Positions 9,057 to 20,519 are shown, counted from the first letter of the stretch. The stretch: 64,000 nucleotides of DNA from an uncultured Rhizobiaceae group bacterium (GCA_938010435.1 CALLUS010000008.1:124001-188000); one strand, 5' to 3'. Numbers and translations are program-made. The notes: generated by a model not told the origin, from the letters alone.

Positions 9057-9878
9057 TTATGTGTCTTTTGAAATTCCAAGCACGTCGAGCATGTCGTAAC
9101 GGCCTGGTTTTTTGTCATAAGCCCAAAGCGCAGCTTTTACCGCGCCACGGGCAAAGAGAAGTCTGTCTGTGGCACGGTGAGAAATCTCGATGGTTTCCCC
9201 CTCGCCAGCAAAGACGACAGAATGCTCCCCAATAACAGAGCCACCACGCAAGGTTGCGAAACCAATCGTACCTTCTTCGCGCGCTCCCGTAATTCCATCG
9301 CGCACTTTGATTGCTTTTTCGCTGAGTGACACTTCACGACCTTCAGCCGCAGCCTCGCCCAATAACAATGCCGTGCCAGACGGTGCATCCACTTTATGCT
9401 TGTGGTGCATTTCCAACACTTCAATATCAAAATCGCCACCAGCCAATGCTTGCGCTGCTTGTTTCACCAACACGGCCAATAAGTTCACGCCCAAACTCAT
9501 GTTACCAGATTTAACGACGCGCGCATGGCGACCAGCGGCTAAGAATTTCTCTTCATCTTCTTCTGTGCAACCCGTCGTACCGATCACATGCACAATGCGC
9601 GCCTGTGCGGCCAATGTGGAAAATTCAACACTTGCCGCAGGAACAGTAAAATCAAGAACACCATCTGCTGCTGCAAACGCCGTGAGCGGGTCATCAGTGA
9701 TTGGAATTCCGTTTGCTCCAACAGCAGCCAATTCGCCGCTGTCTTTACCAACAAATTCCGAACCTTCGCGCTCGATAGCGCCGTTCAATACTACACCTTC
9801 AGTCTCTGATACTGCGCGAATAAGTGTCTGACCCATGCGTCCAGCAGCACCCACAACAACAAGTTTTAAATCGGCCAT
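9057..9878 (-). CDS. dapB: 4-hydroxy-tetrahydrodipicolinate reductase
   Basis: A 273-residue reductase of lysine and meso-diaminopimelate synthesis. The dinucleotide-binding motif [10 protein letters not shown] is at residues 8-17. VIGTTG follows in the middle, then the signature [20 protein letters not shown] with the catalytic His and Lys and the late [12 protein letters not shown]. Length is typical. It lies 11 bases downstream of the ABC exporter gene and just ahead of gpmA. Confidence 0.96.
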   Translation of the reverse strand: MADLKLVVVGAAGRMGQTLIRAVSETEGVVLNGAIEREGSEFVGKDSGELAAVGANGIPITDDPLTAFAAADGVLDFTVPAASVEFSTLAAQARIVHVIGTTGCTEEDEEKFLAAGRHARVVKSGNMSLGVNLLAVLVKQAAQALAGGDFDIEVLEMHHKHKVDAPSGTALLLGEAAAEGREVSLSEKAIKVRDGITGAREEGTIGFATLRGGSVIGEHSVVFAGEGETIEISHRATDRLLFARGAVKAALWAYDKKPGRYDMLDVLGISKDT

Positions 9879-9889
9879 CGTTTGTCTCT

Positions 9890-11698
9890 TTACCCAGCAC
9901 TCACATTGTTCAGTCTTGCATAAACACCTTTGGTGCGTTTCAGCAACTGCTTGTGCGTGCCTTGATCCACGACTTTACCACCATCAACAACCACAATCTT
10001 ATCCGCACTTGAAATCGTAGACAGACGATGGGCAATCACCAAGGTCGTTCGCCCCTTCATCAAACCATCTAAAGCATTTTGAACTTGGGCTTCCGATTCA
10101 TTATCGAGTGCAGAGGTTGCTTCGTCCAAAAGTAAAATTGGAGCATCGCGCACAATGGCACGGGCAATGGACAAACGCTGCCGTTGCCCACCGGAAAGGT
10201 TCGCACCGTTTTCGCCCAGCAATGTATCGTATCCATCAGGCAAAGCGGAAATGAAATCATTGGCCTGCGCACTTTTCGCAGCCTGCTCAATTTCAATATC
10301 CGTTGCATCGGGTCGCGCATAACGCAGATTTTCTCGAATACTGCCCTGAAACAAGATCGGATTTTGCGAAACATAAGCCATGTTGTTGCGCAGCGAAAAT
10401 GTATCGATATTTTCCAGCGATATTCCATCAATTTCAATCGCGCCACTTTCCGGCGCATAAAAACGCTGAATAAGAGCGACAATTGTTGATTTTCCTCCGC
10501 CAGACGGTCCCACAAGGGCGGTTGTTCTTCCTGCTTCAACCGTGAAACTCATTCCACTGATCACCGGCGGAGCTTTCAGAACACTTTCTCCTGTCTCACC
10601 GTTGGAATATTTCCCGCTATAGCTGAACGTAACGTCCTTGAATTCAATGTTGCCAAGACTGTCTGGCTTGATCTCACCAGATCCTTTTGTACCACTTGCA
10701 ATTGGAACATCGAGCACTTCATAAATCATGCGCGCATTCACCATTGATCGTTCCAAAACCACGCGAAGACGCGCCAGTTTTTTGGCGGGCTCATAGGCCA
10801 ACAAAAGTGCGGTCATGAATGATGTAAGATCACTGGGCTCATAGCCGTTCTCAATCACACGATAGCCGCCGTAAGCAATCACCGCTGCGATAGCAAAGCC
10901 AGCCAGCGTTTCCATAAGCGGGCTTGTTCGTGCTGTGATTCGAGCAATTTTATTAGAACGATTTTCTGCTTCCGCTGTTAAAGTATTCAGCTTTACACGC
11001 AACTGATCTTCCATCGTGAATGCTTTTACAACTGCAATTCCGTGGGACGCTTCCTGCATAGAGGTGGCCACTTGGGAGTTGATTTGCACTTCTTCACGGG
11101 CAATTTTCTTCACGCGTCGGGCGTATCCGGCAAGCGTCATCAAGGCCAATGGGCCAATAATGAATATGGCCAAGGACATATAAACATCACGGTAAAACAT
11201 CACGCCAATTAACGCGATCAATGTAATGAGATCACGCACATACCCCAAAACCACATTATTGAGCATATCGCGCACACCAAGAACATTTTGGTTCAATCGG
11301 CTGACAAGCGCGACCGAATGCTGTGAGGCGAAAAAACCTACGTCCAAATTGAGAAGATGGTCGAACAAACGCCTCTGATAACGGGCAACCATGTTGTTGC
11401 CGATGCGTTGCATAATTACGTTTTGGCGGTAAGTCACAAAACCTTTAATCAGGAAAATGACGATCACGGTTCCCGACAACCAAAGTGCTTGGTTTAAATC
11501 GTTGCCGTAAAATACGTCTTTTACGATCGGTCCCATAAGCCAAGCGCTGTAAGCGGTGATGCCAGCGATGATCAACAAGCAAACGATCGCCTGCACATAT
11601 TCAGCGCGATAGCGCTTAAAATTCTCTGATGCCATGCGTTGAAAAACACCGGCATCATCGGGAGACTTCAAAAAGAACTTGGAAAACGAAGAGAACAT
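9890..11698 (-). CDS. MsbA-like ABC exporter half-transporter (TMD-NBD fusion)
   Basis: A 602-residue protein with six hydrophobic segments over the first 330 residues and a complete ATPase domain after residue 365: Walker [11 protein letters not shown], signature [14 protein letters not shown], Walker [13 protein letters not shown] and the H-loop IAHRLSTI. This is the architecture of MsbA-like lipid or drug flippases acting as inner-membrane dimers. The substrate is not visible. The gene lies between glk and dapB. Confidence 0.9.
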   Translation of the reverse strand: MFSSFSKFFLKSPDDAGVFQRMASENFKRYRAEYVQAIVCLLIIAGITAYSAWLMGPIVKDVFYGNDLNQALWLSGTVIVIFLIKGFVTYRQNVIMQRIGNNMVARYQRRLFDHLLNLDVGFFASQHSVALVSRLNQNVLGVRDMLNNVVLGYVRDLITLIALIGVMFYRDVYMSLAIFIIGPLALMTLAGYARRVKKIAREEVQINSQVATSMQEASHGIAVVKAFTMEDQLRVKLNTLTAEAENRSNKIARITARTSPLMETLAGFAIAAVIAYGGYRVIENGYEPSDLTSFMTALLLAYEPAKKLARLRVVLERSMVNARMIYEVLDVPIASGTKGSGEIKPDSLGNIEFKDVTFSYSGKYSNGETGESVLKAPPVISGMSFTVEAGRTTALVGPSGGGKSTIVALIQRFYAPESGAIEIDGISLENIDTFSLRNNMAYVSQNPILFQGSIRENLRYARPDATDIEIEQAAKSAQANDFISALPDGYDTLLGENGANLSGGQRQRLSIARAIVRDAPILLLDEATSALDNESEAQVQNALDGLMKGRTTLVIAHRLSTISSADKIVVVDGGKVVDQGTHKQLLKRTKGVYARLNNVSAG

Positions 11699-11813
11699 TC
11701 AGACCCAGCAGTGGCAGCACATAAATTTGCGCCTTTGTGTGAACTCGAAACTGTTTATAGCCAAAGAAAAAGGCTTTATCTATCGTTTGAGGTGGAAAAT
11801 ATCTATTCTGATT

Positions 11814-12839
11814 TTAAGACCCGCATTTCCAACTTCGATATCCGATATCAATCGCGAATTCTTGTGGCATTTGTGCATAGGCCTTCAATCCCACTAAAGC
11901 GGGAAGAGAATGATTGATCAACCAAGTGGACATGGAATTCATGTGTTCAACGTGCGGATGCTTATCATCAAAAGACGAGCGAAATCCACCTGCCTGCAGT
12001 TCTGCCCTTGCGTGTTTGGAAACTCCACCTGCGAGATATACGCCCCCTTTGGCCATGGTCGTTATTGCAAGATCACCAGCCACCCGACCTAAGCAGACAC
12101 TAAAGATCGACATCGTTTCCGCCGCTTGCGAATTGCTGATGCTCGCTTCCGTAATTTGTGCGGGATCATCAAAAACAGCATCTACACCATCCGCCTGACA
12201 GATGGCGCCATAGAGGTTAACAAGACCACTGCCACATAGAATTTGTTCAGCAGATATTCGACCCGCAACAGTTTTCAAGTGAGGCCAAATTACAGCCTCA
12301 CGCGGGGTACGTGACCCCAGATCCACATGTCCGCCCTCTCCGGCCACAGGAATCCACTTCCCGCCCGCACGTACAAGGCTCGCAACACCTAACCCTGTTC
12401 CAGGGCCAAGAACAGCTTTTGTACGGTTTGCCTTGGGCAAATTTTGGGGCCCACCCAACCATTGCAAATCTGCGGATTCTAAAAAAGGCAACGCCAAAGC
12501 TTGCGCCTCAAAATCATTCATTAAGATGAGTTCTTGGAATGGTCCATTTTTCAAAAAAATATTGTAATCAATGGACCAATCACAGTTTGTGAGGTTTATG
12601 CCAATGGAAGTAATGGGCCCTGCAGCAGCTAGGATTGCAGTGCGGGGTATCAGAGTAGTCTTGTTCAAGACTGAGCTGGATATGGCTTCTTCTACGGTTT
12701 GATAATCACTGGTTTTCACTGCATCAAACGAAACAACTTCCGATACCGGACTTTCCACGATTTGAAACCGTGCATTGGTTCCGCCGATATCGCCTATTAA
12801 AACGGGAAACTCGTGCGATGTTGGCAAGGTATGAACCAT
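11814..12839 (-). CDS. glk: Glucokinase
   Basis: A 341-residue glucokinase that phosphorylates free glucose with ATP. The phosphate loop IGDIGGTNARF starts at residue 15. The segment INLTNCDWSID, the catalytic Asp in LILMNDFEAQA, the adenosine motif LGPGTGLGVA and VAGEGGHVDLG follow in family order, and GGVYLAGGVSKHA closes the second lobe. The gene opens the minus-strand series toward the ABC exporter and dapB. The 198 bp upstream, before rmuC, must hold its promoter, but no convincing sigma-70 pair stands out. Confidence 0.93.
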   Translation of the reverse strand: MVHTLPTSHEFPVLIGDIGGTNARFQIVESPVSEVVSFDAVKTSDYQTVEEAISSSVLNKTTLIPRTAILAAAGPITSIGINLTNCDWSIDYNIFLKNGPFQELILMNDFEAQALALPFLESADLQWLGGPQNLPKANRTKAVLGPGTGLGVASLVRAGGKWIPVAGEGGHVDLGSRTPREAVIWPHLKTVAGRISAEQILCGSGLVNLYGAICQADGVDAVFDDPAQITEASISNSQAAETMSIFSVCLGRVAGDLAITTMAKGGVYLAGGVSKHARAELQAGGFRSSFDDKHPHVEHMNSMSTWLINHSLPALVGLKAYAQMPQEFAIDIGYRSWKCGS

Positions 12840-13037
12840 TATTTGATGCTACAATTACGGCGTTCTGAAATATTGGTTTCGTTTTCTCATACAGGTGGGG
12901 CAATGTCAGCACCCACATTGTAAAAAAAGTATTTGCTCTCAATCAAACTCGTTTTCAATTCAGAAAACTTTACCGATTTGAGAGATTTTCAAACCATGGT
13001 GTGCGAATACTGACTTTTATACCCTGTCCAATAAGCT

Positions 13038-14258
13038 TTATTCGCCGCCATCAATAGCGCGAAGGAACGGTTTTCCAACCTCACCTTTTTCACTTTCTTG
13101 CACTTGGTTTGCTCCAAACTCCAACGCTTCAATCCGTTCCCCATGGCGGGTGAGTTTTCTCGTAGAAATCAAAATATTATCGATGTCTTTGCCTGTCAGG
13201 TCGTGATGGGATTTCAATTTACTAATACGCTCATCAAGCAGGCTCAAATCTTTAGAGAACTTCATTACCTCACCTTGAATAAGGTGAGCTTGCTCACGCA
13301 TACGCGCATCTTTCAACACGGCTTGGATAACTTGTATCGACAGCATCAACAAAGATGGGGACACAATCACCACACGCGACTTATGGGCTTTTTGAACAAT
13401 ACCTTCAAAATTCTCATGGATTTCGGCAAAAATAGATTCAGACGGAACGAACAAAAAGGCCGTGTCCTGTGTTTCACCGGGGATCAAATATTTCTCGGAA
13501 ATATCTAATATATGAACGTCCATATCTCGCTTAAATTGTGTTGCGGCTATCTTCTTGTTCTCGGACGTTTCCGCTTCACGAATAAGGTTCCACGCTTCCA
13601 ACGGAAATTTGGCATCAATTACCAGCATCGGTGCGTCATTCGGCATTTTAACGGTGCAGTCCGGGCGCTTGCTGTTGGAAAGTGTTGCTTGGAATTCGTA
13701 AGCTCCCATGGGCAAACCATCTTGTACAATCGTTTCCATACGACTTTGGCCGAATGCGCCGCGGGTTTGTTTGTTTTGCAAAATCGCCTGCAAACCAACC
13801 ACATCTTGGGCCAGCGATTGGATGTTGTTTTGTGCCACATCGATAACAGCCAGGCGTTCTTGTAATTTGGTCAGGCTTTCTTGTGTTGTCTTTGTGGTGT
13901 TTGCAAGAGATTGGGAGACATGACCCGTTACACCCGTCAAACGCTCATCAAGTTGCTTGGAAAAAGCGACTTGGCTGGTTGTGACGTTTTCCTGAACCGA
14001 TGCCAAACGACCCGTTAGTTCGTTTTGGGCGGCCACCAATTCGGCCATGCGAATTTCAGCTTCACGAGCGCGCGTTTCTGCGGAATGACGTTGTATCATA
14101 TCTTCATGTCGGCGACGACCATTGCCACGCCAAATGGCGAACAAGAGCATCAACGCGATCGACACAACAATTGCACCTAGAATAAGCGCGCCGTCTCCAC
14201 GGCTCAACGTTGTGTCGCCAAAAACGATAAGGGTTTTTTCAAGTTCAAGTGCTTCCAT
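13038..14258 (-). CDS. rmuC: RmuC-family DNA recombination protein
   Basis: A 406-residue RmuC family member. It has one N-terminal membrane segment (GALILGAIVVSIALMLLFAIW), a long charged coiled coil over residues 55-160 rich in Glu, Gln and Lys, and the RmuC nuclease-like domain with MPNDAPMLVIDAKFPLEAW, DTAFLFVPSESIFAEI and VVIVSPSLLML. RmuC limits DNA inversion at short repeats in E. coli. The gene stands alone on the minus strand, divergent from def. Confidence 0.92.
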   Translation of the reverse strand: MEALELEKTLIVFGDTTLSRGDGALILGAIVVSIALMLLFAIWRGNGRRRHEDMIQRHSAETRAREAEIRMAELVAAQNELTGRLASVQENVTTSQVAFSKQLDERLTGVTGHVSQSLANTTKTTQESLTKLQERLAVIDVAQNNIQSLAQDVVGLQAILQNKQTRGAFGQSRMETIVQDGLPMGAYEFQATLSNSKRPDCTVKMPNDAPMLVIDAKFPLEAWNLIREAETSENKKIAATQFKRDMDVHILDISEKYLIPGETQDTAFLFVPSESIFAEIHENFEGIVQKAHKSRVVIVSPSLLMLSIQVIQAVLKDARMREQAHLIQGEVMKFSKDLSLLDERISKLKSHHDLTGKDIDNILISTRKLTRHGERIEALEFGANQVQESEKGEVGKPFLRAIDGGE

Positions 14259-14367
14259 GGCGGCACCTTAACCGATTCGAGGATGAGAATGAAACACGAA
14301 CATTTATTGTGATTGACCTCCTCACGAAACCGTTGACCCTTCAGTCTGAAGGGCTTATCTCATCGCC

Positions 14368-14946
14368 ATGTCGATATTGCCTATCATAAATATTCCGGAC
14401 CCGATTTTGCGGGTTGAATCCAAACCTGTTGAACGGTTCGACGATCAGTTGCACTCGTTTTTAGACGACATGTTAGACACCATGTATGATGCGCCGGGAA
14501 TTGGTCTTGCAGCCATACAAGTCGGTGAACCTTTGCGTGTGTTTACTGTTGATTGCACTGAGCGAGCCGAAAATGAGGAAGCCGGAGACGGCGAACCACA
14601 ACGCAGTGAATCTGACGTTGAAAAACGCAATCCTATTTTCATAATCAATCCGAAAATTGTTGCGTGGACCGATACACCGAGCGTTTACGAAGAAGGTTGC
14701 CTTTCCATTCCAGACTTTTATGCCGAAGTTGAACGGCCTGAAGGTATTACGATCAAATACCAGGATAAGAATGGAAACGAACAATTGCTCGAAGCGGACG
14801 GGTTGCTCTCCACATGCATTCAGCACGAATATGATCATTTAAACGGCACACTTTTTATTGACCATATTTCAAAGTTGAAACGCGATATGGTCATTCGAAA
14901 ATTTACCAAAATCGCTAAACAAAACGGCACCAAATTCATCGGTTGA
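14368..14946 (+). CDS. def: Peptide deformylase
   Basis: A 192-residue metallo-hydrolase that removes the formyl group from nascent proteins. All three family motifs are present: [17 protein letters not shown] (metal Cys) and HEYDHLNG (two metal His and the catalytic Glu). An extra acidic stretch of about 20 residues ([20 protein letters not shown]) lies between motifs 1 and 2. It starts the def-fmt-truA run. Confidence 0.96.
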   Translation: MSILPIINIPDPILRVESKPVERFDDQLHSFLDDMLDTMYDAPGIGLAAIQVGEPLRVFTVDCTERAENEEAGDGEPQRSESDVEKRNPIFIINPKIVAWTDTPSVYEEGCLSIPDFYAEVERPEGITIKYQDKNGNEQLLEADGLLSTCIQHEYDHLNGTLFIDHISKLKRDMVIRKFTKIAKQNGTKFIG

Positions 14947-14987
14947 ACAAGGCGGTTCAATCCAACAACTCTACAATCGGAAATTGA

Positions 14988-15923
14988 ATGGCTTTGCGCA
15001 TCGTCTTTATGGGAACGCCTGATTTTTCAGTTCCTACTCTGCGTGCATTGCACAAAGCCGGCCACGATATTGTGTGTTGCTATACTCAACCTCCGCGCCC
15101 GGCAGGCCGTCGCGGATTGGAATTAAAATCCTCCCCTGTTCAAAACGTTGCCGAAGAACTGGGCATTGATGTGAGATATCCAAAAAGCTTGAAAGGTGAA
15201 GAAGAGCAAAAAGAGTTTGCTACTCTAAATGCTGATGTTGCTGTTGTCGTTGCTTATGGACTTTTGTTGCCCGCAGCCATATTGGACGCGCCACGACACG
15301 GCTGTTTCAACGGCCACGCATCGCTCTTACCCAGATGGCGCGGGGCAGCCCCAATTCAACGTGCTATTATGGCGGGTGACAATGAAACTGGCGTCATGAT
15401 TATGAAGATGGATATTGGCTTGGATACTGGACCGGTTGCCTTGACAGGTCGCACCAATATCACACCGGACAAAACTGCTGCGTTTCTTCACGATGAATTG
15501 TCAGAACTGGGTGCACATCTCATGGTTGAAGCCATGAACCAGTTGGAAACAAACCAGCTGGAACTTACAGAGCAATCTGACAATGGCATTGAATACGCTT
15601 CGAAAATTTCCAAAGATGAAACGCGCATAAACTGGAATAGATCCGCACAAGACGTTCAGCGTCATATTATGGGATTGTCACCATTCCCCGGAGCTTGGTG
15701 CGAAATGGAATTTGGAAGCAAACTCCAACGCGTAAAAGTTTTGCAAGCTCAATGCACCACGAAAATTGGTAGCGCTGGAGAGGTTTTGACTGATGATCTG
15801 GTTATCGGATGTAAAGATGGCAGCGTGAAACTGACCCATCTTCAAAAATCAAGTTCGAAAGCGATGTTGGCGGAAGAATTTCTGCTCGGCAATACACTAC
15901 GGGTTGGAACACGGCTTGTCTGA
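14988..15923 (+). CDS. fmt: Methionyl-tRNA formyltransferase
   Basis: A 311-residue enzyme that formylates initiator Met-tRNA using 10-formyltetrahydrofolate, the partner activity to def. It begins [18 protein letters not shown], and the catalytic segment [23 protein letters not shown] carries the Asn-His pair, followed by [12 protein letters not shown]. The C-terminal tRNA-binding domain starts near residue 205. Its last bases overlap the likely truA start region. Confidence 0.96.
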   Translation: MALRIVFMGTPDFSVPTLRALHKAGHDIVCCYTQPPRPAGRRGLELKSSPVQNVAEELGIDVRYPKSLKGEEEQKEFATLNADVAVVVAYGLLLPAAILDAPRHGCFNGHASLLPRWRGAAPIQRAIMAGDNETGVMIMKMDIGLDTGPVALTGRTNITPDKTAAFLHDELSELGAHLMVEAMNQLETNQLELTEQSDNGIEYASKISKDETRINWNRSAQDVQRHIMGLSPFPGAWCEMEFGSKLQRVKVLQAQCTTKIGSAGEVLTDDLVIGCKDGSVKLTHLQKSSSKAMLAEEFLLGNTLRVGTRLV

Positions 15924-16680
15924 TGCGCAAAGATATCGTCTGACGATCGAGTATGATGGCAGTCCCTATGTGGGTTGGCAGCGGCAGATTGATATGGCCT
16001 CTGTTCAAGGCGCAATTGAAAATGCCCTTTCAAAAATCGGAGAGATTGATCCTGTGGTTCAAGGTGCCGGGCGAACTGATACAGGCGTTCATGCCCTCGG
16101 TCAGATCGCCCATACTGACCTTCAACGTCCGTGGGTTCCATTTCGATTGATGGAAGCTTTAAATGCACAAATGCGACAGGCTGGTGATATGATCGCGATT
16201 ACAAATTGTGAGGTCGTCAACGAAGATTTTCATGCTCGATTTTCGGCCATACAACGGCACTATGTTTATCGCATTATTGCTCGTCGCGCACCGCTGACAG
16301 TGGAGCGTGGTCGCGCATGGAATGTAAAACAAGATCTAAATGTGGAAGCGATGAATGATGCGGCCAAAGCATTATTGGGTGAACATGATTTCACAACTTT
16401 TCGCTCCACAGAGTGTCAGGCGAAATCGCCTATCAAAACGCTCGATACACTGGAAGCATCCCAACGTGATTTACATGGTGTCATAGTGACTGAAATATCG
16501 ACAACGGCACGATCTTATTTACACAATCAGGTTCGATCTTTTGCTGGAGCATTAAAATTGGTTGGCGAAGGCAAATGGACACGGAAAGATTTAGAACACT
16601 CGTTGGAAGCACGTGATCGCAAAGCCTGCGCGCCGGTTGCTCCAGCGCACGGTCTATACCTTGTTTCTGTCGGGTATTGA
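15916..16680 (+). CDS. truA: tRNA pseudouridine synthase A (TTG start)
   Basis: A 254-residue enzyme that makes pseudouridine 38-40 in tRNA anticodon arms. [19 protein letters not shown] opens the domain, and the catalytic aspartate is in [32 protein letters not shown] and RSYLHNQVR follow. No ATG is available: the ATG at 15923 right at the fmt stop is out of frame and soon closed. TTG 15916 gives the family N-terminus, and TTG 15904 is the alternative. Both overlap the 3' end of fmt, which suggests translational coupling. Confidence 0.93.
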   Translation: MSDAQRYRLTIEYDGSPYVGWQRQIDMASVQGAIENALSKIGEIDPVVQGAGRTDTGVHALGQIAHTDLQRPWVPFRLMEALNAQMRQAGDMIAITNCEVVNEDFHARFSAIQRHYVYRIIARRAPLTVERGRAWNVKQDLNVEAMNDAAKALLGEHDFTTFRSTECQAKSPIKTLDTLEASQRDLHGVIVTEISTTARSYLHNQVRSFAGALKLVGEGKWTRKDLEHSLEARDRKACAPVAPAHGLYLVSVGY

Positions 16681-16740
16681 ACTTTGACCCGGCTTAAGGC
16701 TTCATCCATGGTGATTAAAGAGTTTCAGGAGACTTAAAAC

Positions 16741-17961
16741 ATGGCGCGCGCATTTCTATTTGTTCTGGATTCCGTCGGCGTTGGTGGTGCAGATGACGCC
16801 GATGATTTTGGTGATAGAGGCTCCAATACAATCGGGCATATTGCGGAAGCCTGTGCCGCGGGCGACGGAGACAAGGAGGGTTTGCGCAGCGGTCCGTTGA
16901 AAGTGCCTAACCTTGAGAAATATGGTCTTGGCTTCGCTGCCGAGCTGGCCTGCGGATCTATTCCAAACGGGTTCGCATATATGAGGCCAGCAGAAGCAGG
17001 CTGGGCATGTGCCAAAGAAGTATCTCGTGGCAAAGACACAATAACCGGACATTGGGAAATGTCAGGTGTCCCGCTTTCCAAAGATTGGGGGTATTTCCCA
17101 CAAACCATTCCAGCATTTCCTGATGACTTGATGAATGCAATCATCGCAAGCGGGGAATTGCCCGGTCTTTTGGCGTGTCGACACGCATCAGGAACTGACG
17201 TCATGGAGGATTATGGCGACGAACACATTCAATCCGGCAAACCAATCATTTACACATCAACGGATTCAGTTATTCAAATTGCTGCCCATGAAGAGTTTTT
17301 TGGTCTCGACCGTCTTTACAAATTATGCGCCTTAACACGCAAGTTGGCTGATCCGCTGAATATTGGTCGCGTAATCGCCAGACCGTTTATCGGTAAAACG
17401 AGTGGCAGTTTTGAACGGACAGCCAACCGAAGAGATTATTCAGTGCCGCCTCCTGAACTCACCATATTGGACCGATTGGAAGACGATGATCGCAGCACTT
17501 TTGCGGTTGGGAAAATCGCAGATATTTTTGCTCATCGCGGCGTAACCGATGTGCGCAAAGCTAACGGCAACGACGCCATGACAGATGCCACCTTGCAAGC
17601 AATGGACGATGCAACAGATGGTGATTTTGTGTTCACTAACTTTGTGGATTTTGATCAATTATATGGTCACCGGCGCGATGTACCGGGTTATGCAAACTGT
17701 CTTGAAGAATTCGACAAACGGCTACCAGAACTTGTCGCCAAGTTGCGTGATGGTGATCTGATGATAATCACTGCCGACCACGGGAACGATCCTACTTGGA
17801 CAGGAACCGACCACACACGGGAGCAGATTCCTATTTTACTTATTGGCCCAAACTTACCAATAGGCAATCTTGGGCAAAGGCTGAGTTTTGCGGATATAGG
17901 TGAAACTGTTGCTAAGCATTTGGGCTTATCTGCTGGCCATCACGGAACAAGCCTCATTTAA
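16741..17961 (+). CDS. deoB: Phosphopentomutase
   Basis: A 406-residue alkaline-phosphatase-superfamily mutase moving phosphate between C1 and C5 of ribose and deoxyribose. The first metal site is [18 protein letters not shown], then [13 protein letters not shown]-like [28 protein letters not shown] and the second metal site [19 protein letters not shown]. It is preceded by a purine-rich ribosome site (CAGGAGA) and starts a salvage cluster with add and upp. Confidence 0.96.
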   Translation: MARAFLFVLDSVGVGGADDADDFGDRGSNTIGHIAEACAAGDGDKEGLRSGPLKVPNLEKYGLGFAAELACGSIPNGFAYMRPAEAGWACAKEVSRGKDTITGHWEMSGVPLSKDWGYFPQTIPAFPDDLMNAIIASGELPGLLACRHASGTDVMEDYGDEHIQSGKPIIYTSTDSVIQIAAHEEFFGLDRLYKLCALTRKLADPLNIGRVIARPFIGKTSGSFERTANRRDYSVPPPELTILDRLEDDDRSTFAVGKIADIFAHRGVTDVRKANGNDAMTDATLQAMDDATDGDFVFTNFVDFDQLYGHRRDVPGYANCLEEFDKRLPELVAKLRDGDLMIITADHGNDPTWTGTDHTREQIPILLIGPNLPIGNLGQRLSFADIGETVAKHLGLSAGHHGTSLI

Positions 17962-17971
17962 AGGGTCAAAT

Positions 17972-18946
17972 ATGTCTTTGTTGAAAGCCGAAATTCATTG
18001 CCACATTGAGGGGGCCGCCGACCCTGATTTGGTTTTACGCCTTGCCCAGAAATACGATCTTGATATGGGAAACATTATCAAAGACGGAAAATATATCTGG
18101 TCGGACTTCACAACATTTCTTCAAGCTTATGATCGCGCTTCCAGTGTTTTTAAAACGCCCGATGACTATCGGTTGCTGACGTATAATTACTTTTCAAAAC
18201 TTGCTGAACAAAACTGCATTTATGGAGAGATTTTCGGCTCTTCAGATCATGCCGCGCAGATGGGTATTGGTTACAATGGTCTGATCAATGCAATGGCCGC
18301 TGGTATCGAAGATGCCAAATCTGAAACTGGAATTGAGGGCCGCATCATTATGACATGCGTGCGTCATTTGGGACCTGATGCAGCCCTGTCCGTTGCCGAA
18401 CTGATTGCAGACAACCCGCATCCAATGGTGACTGGATTTGGTATGGGAGGCGACGAACGTATGTATGATGTAAGTGAATTTGCACCAGCTTATTCAATCG
18501 CGTCGGACGCAGGTTTAGGATTAACAGCACACGCAGGAGAGTTCGCAGGGCCGGAGAGTGTTCGCGATTGCCTTGATTATCTCAATGTCACACGCATCGG
18601 GCACGGCGTTCGTTCCATCGAAGATGCCAATTTGATAAAACGGTTACGTGACGAGAACATCGTCTTAGAAGTTTGCCCGGGTTCAAATATTTCGCTCGGC
18701 GTATATGACGGTTTCGACAAACATCCGTTACGAAAGTTACATGAAGCGGGTGTTCCGGTGACACTTAATTCGGATGACCCACCATTTTTCCACACAACAC
18801 TGGATCGCGAATATGAATTGGCGAAAACAGATTTTGGCTTTGACGACACAACCATAAATTTGTTTACGCGCAACGCGCTGGAAGCTGCATTTGTGGATGA
18901 GCCAACACGTTTAAAACTGCTGAATCAGTTAGAAACTCACAGCTAA
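17972..18946 (+). CDS. add: Adenosine deaminase
   Basis: A 324-residue zinc hydrolase converting adenosine to inosine. Metal and catalytic motifs are HCHIEGA near residue 9, HAGEFAGPESVRD with the catalytic Glu in the middle, RIGHGVRS, and NSDDPPFF near the end. ATG 17972 lies 10 bases after the deoB stop; the longer frame from 17900 would overlap deoB. Together with deoB and upp it supplies bases and pentoses from nucleosides. Confidence 0.95.
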   Translation: MSLLKAEIHCHIEGAADPDLVLRLAQKYDLDMGNIIKDGKYIWSDFTTFLQAYDRASSVFKTPDDYRLLTYNYFSKLAEQNCIYGEIFGSSDHAAQMGIGYNGLINAMAAGIEDAKSETGIEGRIIMTCVRHLGPDAALSVAELIADNPHPMVTGFGMGGDERMYDVSEFAPAYSIASDAGLGLTAHAGEFAGPESVRDCLDYLNVTRIGHGVRSIEDANLIKRLRDENIVLEVCPGSNISLGVYDGFDKHPLRKLHEAGVPVTLNSDDPPFFHTTLDREYELAKTDFGFDDTTINLFTRNALEAAFVDEPTRLKLLNQLETHS

Positions 18947-19031
18947 GACAAAACTCCGTAGACGAAACCCTTGCACTGGATGAAGATGGGGTTAAGACAC
19001 AGAAAACAATGCTATCCCTAAGGAGACTTCC

Positions 19032-19661
19032 ATGGATGGAGTAACGCTCGTCGACCACCCGTTGGTTCAACATAAGTTGAGCTTGATGCGCGACAAAAAC
19101 ACTTCAACAGGAAGCTTCCGACGCCTATTGCGCGAAATTTCACTTTTGCTCTGTTATGAAGTGACGCGCGATTTGGAACTGACAACCAAGTCCATCGAAA
19201 CGCCAATGCAGCGAATGGATGCTCCGGTTCTCAAGGGAAAGAAACTGGCATTTGCTTCTATCCTACGAGCTGGCAACGGCTTGCTTGAAGGCATGTTAGA
19301 TTTGGTTCCATCAGCACGTGTCGCACATGTAGGCCTCTACCGCGATCATGATACACTAGAAGCAGTCGAATATTATTACAAAGCTCCTCATGACTTGAGC
19401 AACCGCGTTGTGATTGCCGTTGATCCCATGTTGGCTACCGCCAATTCAGCGACTGCTGCAATCGAGAAACTACAAGCCAGCGGTGCAAAAGATATCCGTT
19501 TCTTGTGCCTGCTGGCAGCTCCAGAGGGCATTGCTAATTTCCAGAAAATACTCCCCGATGTTCCTATTTTCACAGCTGCCATCGACGAACGCCTTAACGA
19601 GAATGGGTATATTGTTCCCGGTCTCGGCGATGCTGGTGACCGCATGTATGGCACAAAGTAA
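19032..19661 (+). CDS. upp: Uracil phosphoribosyltransferase
   Basis: A 209-residue salvage enzyme making UMP from uracil and PRPP. The N-terminus [18 protein letters not shown] is diagnostic, followed by [12 protein letters not shown], the PRPP-binding strand [15 protein letters not shown] and the uracil site [18 protein letters not shown] strong AAGGAGA precedes the ATG. It is interesting that uracil salvage and the uracil-degrading locus at 47922-59338 occur in the same window. Confidence 0.96.
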   Translation: MDGVTLVDHPLVQHKLSLMRDKNTSTGSFRRLLREISLLLCYEVTRDLELTTKSIETPMQRMDAPVLKGKKLAFASILRAGNGLLEGMLDLVPSARVAHVGLYRDHDTLEAVEYYYKAPHDLSNRVVIAVDPMLATANSATAAIEKLQASGAKDIRFLCLLAAPEGIANFQKILPDVPIFTAAIDERLNENGYIVPGLGDAGDRMYGTK

Positions 19662-19673
19662 GGTCTTTCAATC

Positions 19674-20438
19674 ATGAGTGAAGTGGCAACCTATCCAAGC
19701 CTGCGAGGCAAAACAGTCGTGATCACCGGCGGTGGCAGCGGAATAGGGGAATCTTTAACACGCCACTTTGCGCAACAAGGATGCAAAGTCGGGTTTCTCG
19801 ATATTGCAGACGAACCATCACAAGCTCTTGAAAGCGAACTGAATGACAGCGGATTAACGGCCAAATATCTGCATTGCAATATCACTGATACGCAAACTCT
19901 AAAGAGTGCTATCGAAGAAATACGTTCCACATTTGGCCCTGTTGGCGTGTTGGTCAACAATGCTGCACACGATCAACGCCACGCATTTGAAGAAATCACA
20001 CCAGAGTATTGGGATGAACGGTTTGCGATCAATATCAAACATCAATTCTTCGCCGCACAAGCCGTTATTGATGATATGAAATCGCTCGGTGGTGGTTCCA
20101 TCATCAATATGGGATCAACGTCGTGGATGATCGGTAACGGTGGAATGGCTTGCTATACATCGGCAAAGTCTGCAGTGCTGGGGCTAACACGCTCTTTAGC
20201 GAATGATTTTGGGCCGTTCAATATCCGTGTAAATTCCATTGCACCAGGTTGGATTATGACTGAACGCCAAAAAGAGCTTTGGTTGACGCCAGAGGGTGAA
20301 GCCGACGTTTTTAAAAACCAGTGTTTGAAACGCTTTCTTGAGCCGGAAGATATTGCGCGTCCGACATTGTTCTTTGCATCGGATGAATCCGCTGCCTGCA
20401 CCAACCAAAATTACGTTATTGACGGTGGGTGGCTTTAG
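19674..20438 (+). CDS. SDR-family oxidoreductase
   Basis: A 254-residue classical short-chain dehydrogenase. The cofactor motif TGGGSGIGESL is near residue 18, NNAA near residue 95, and the catalytic Ser-Tyr-Lys set is in MGSTSWM plus CYTSAKSAV. The C-terminal RVNSIAPGWIMTERQ and FFASDESAACTNQNYVIDGGWL fit the FabG-like branch. An acidic residue after the second strand (LDIAD) suggests NAD preference. It follows upp by 12 bases, so it may share its transcript, but the substrate is not evident. Confidence 0.88.
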   Translation: MSEVATYPSLRGKTVVITGGGSGIGESLTRHFAQQGCKVGFLDIADEPSQALESELNDSGLTAKYLHCNITDTQTLKSAIEEIRSTFGPVGVLVNNAAHDQRHAFEEITPEYWDERFAINIKHQFFAAQAVIDDMKSLGGGSIINMGSTSWMIGNGGMACYTSAKSAVLGLTRSLANDFGPFNIRVNSIAPGWIMTERQKELWLTPEGEADVFKNQCLKRFLEPEDIARPTLFFASDESAACTNQNYVIDGGWL

Positions 20439-20477
20439 AGAGGCTTAACCCAAACGCTTAGTGTCTTCTTAGGTTCA

Positions 20478-20513
20478 AACCTCTAACTTGCTTACACGCT
20501 TGGGTGAGAGGTT
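20478..20513 (+). promoter_or_regulatory. Leader hairpin overlapping the protease ribosome binding site
   Basis: AACCTCT (20478-20484) pairs perfectly with AGAGGTT (20507-20513). The second arm contains the GAGAGG ribosome binding site of the gene starting at 20520, so the fold would hide it. The spacing of 22 bases allows a simple stem-loop. Confidence 0.35.
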
Positions 20514-20519
20514 AAGTTG

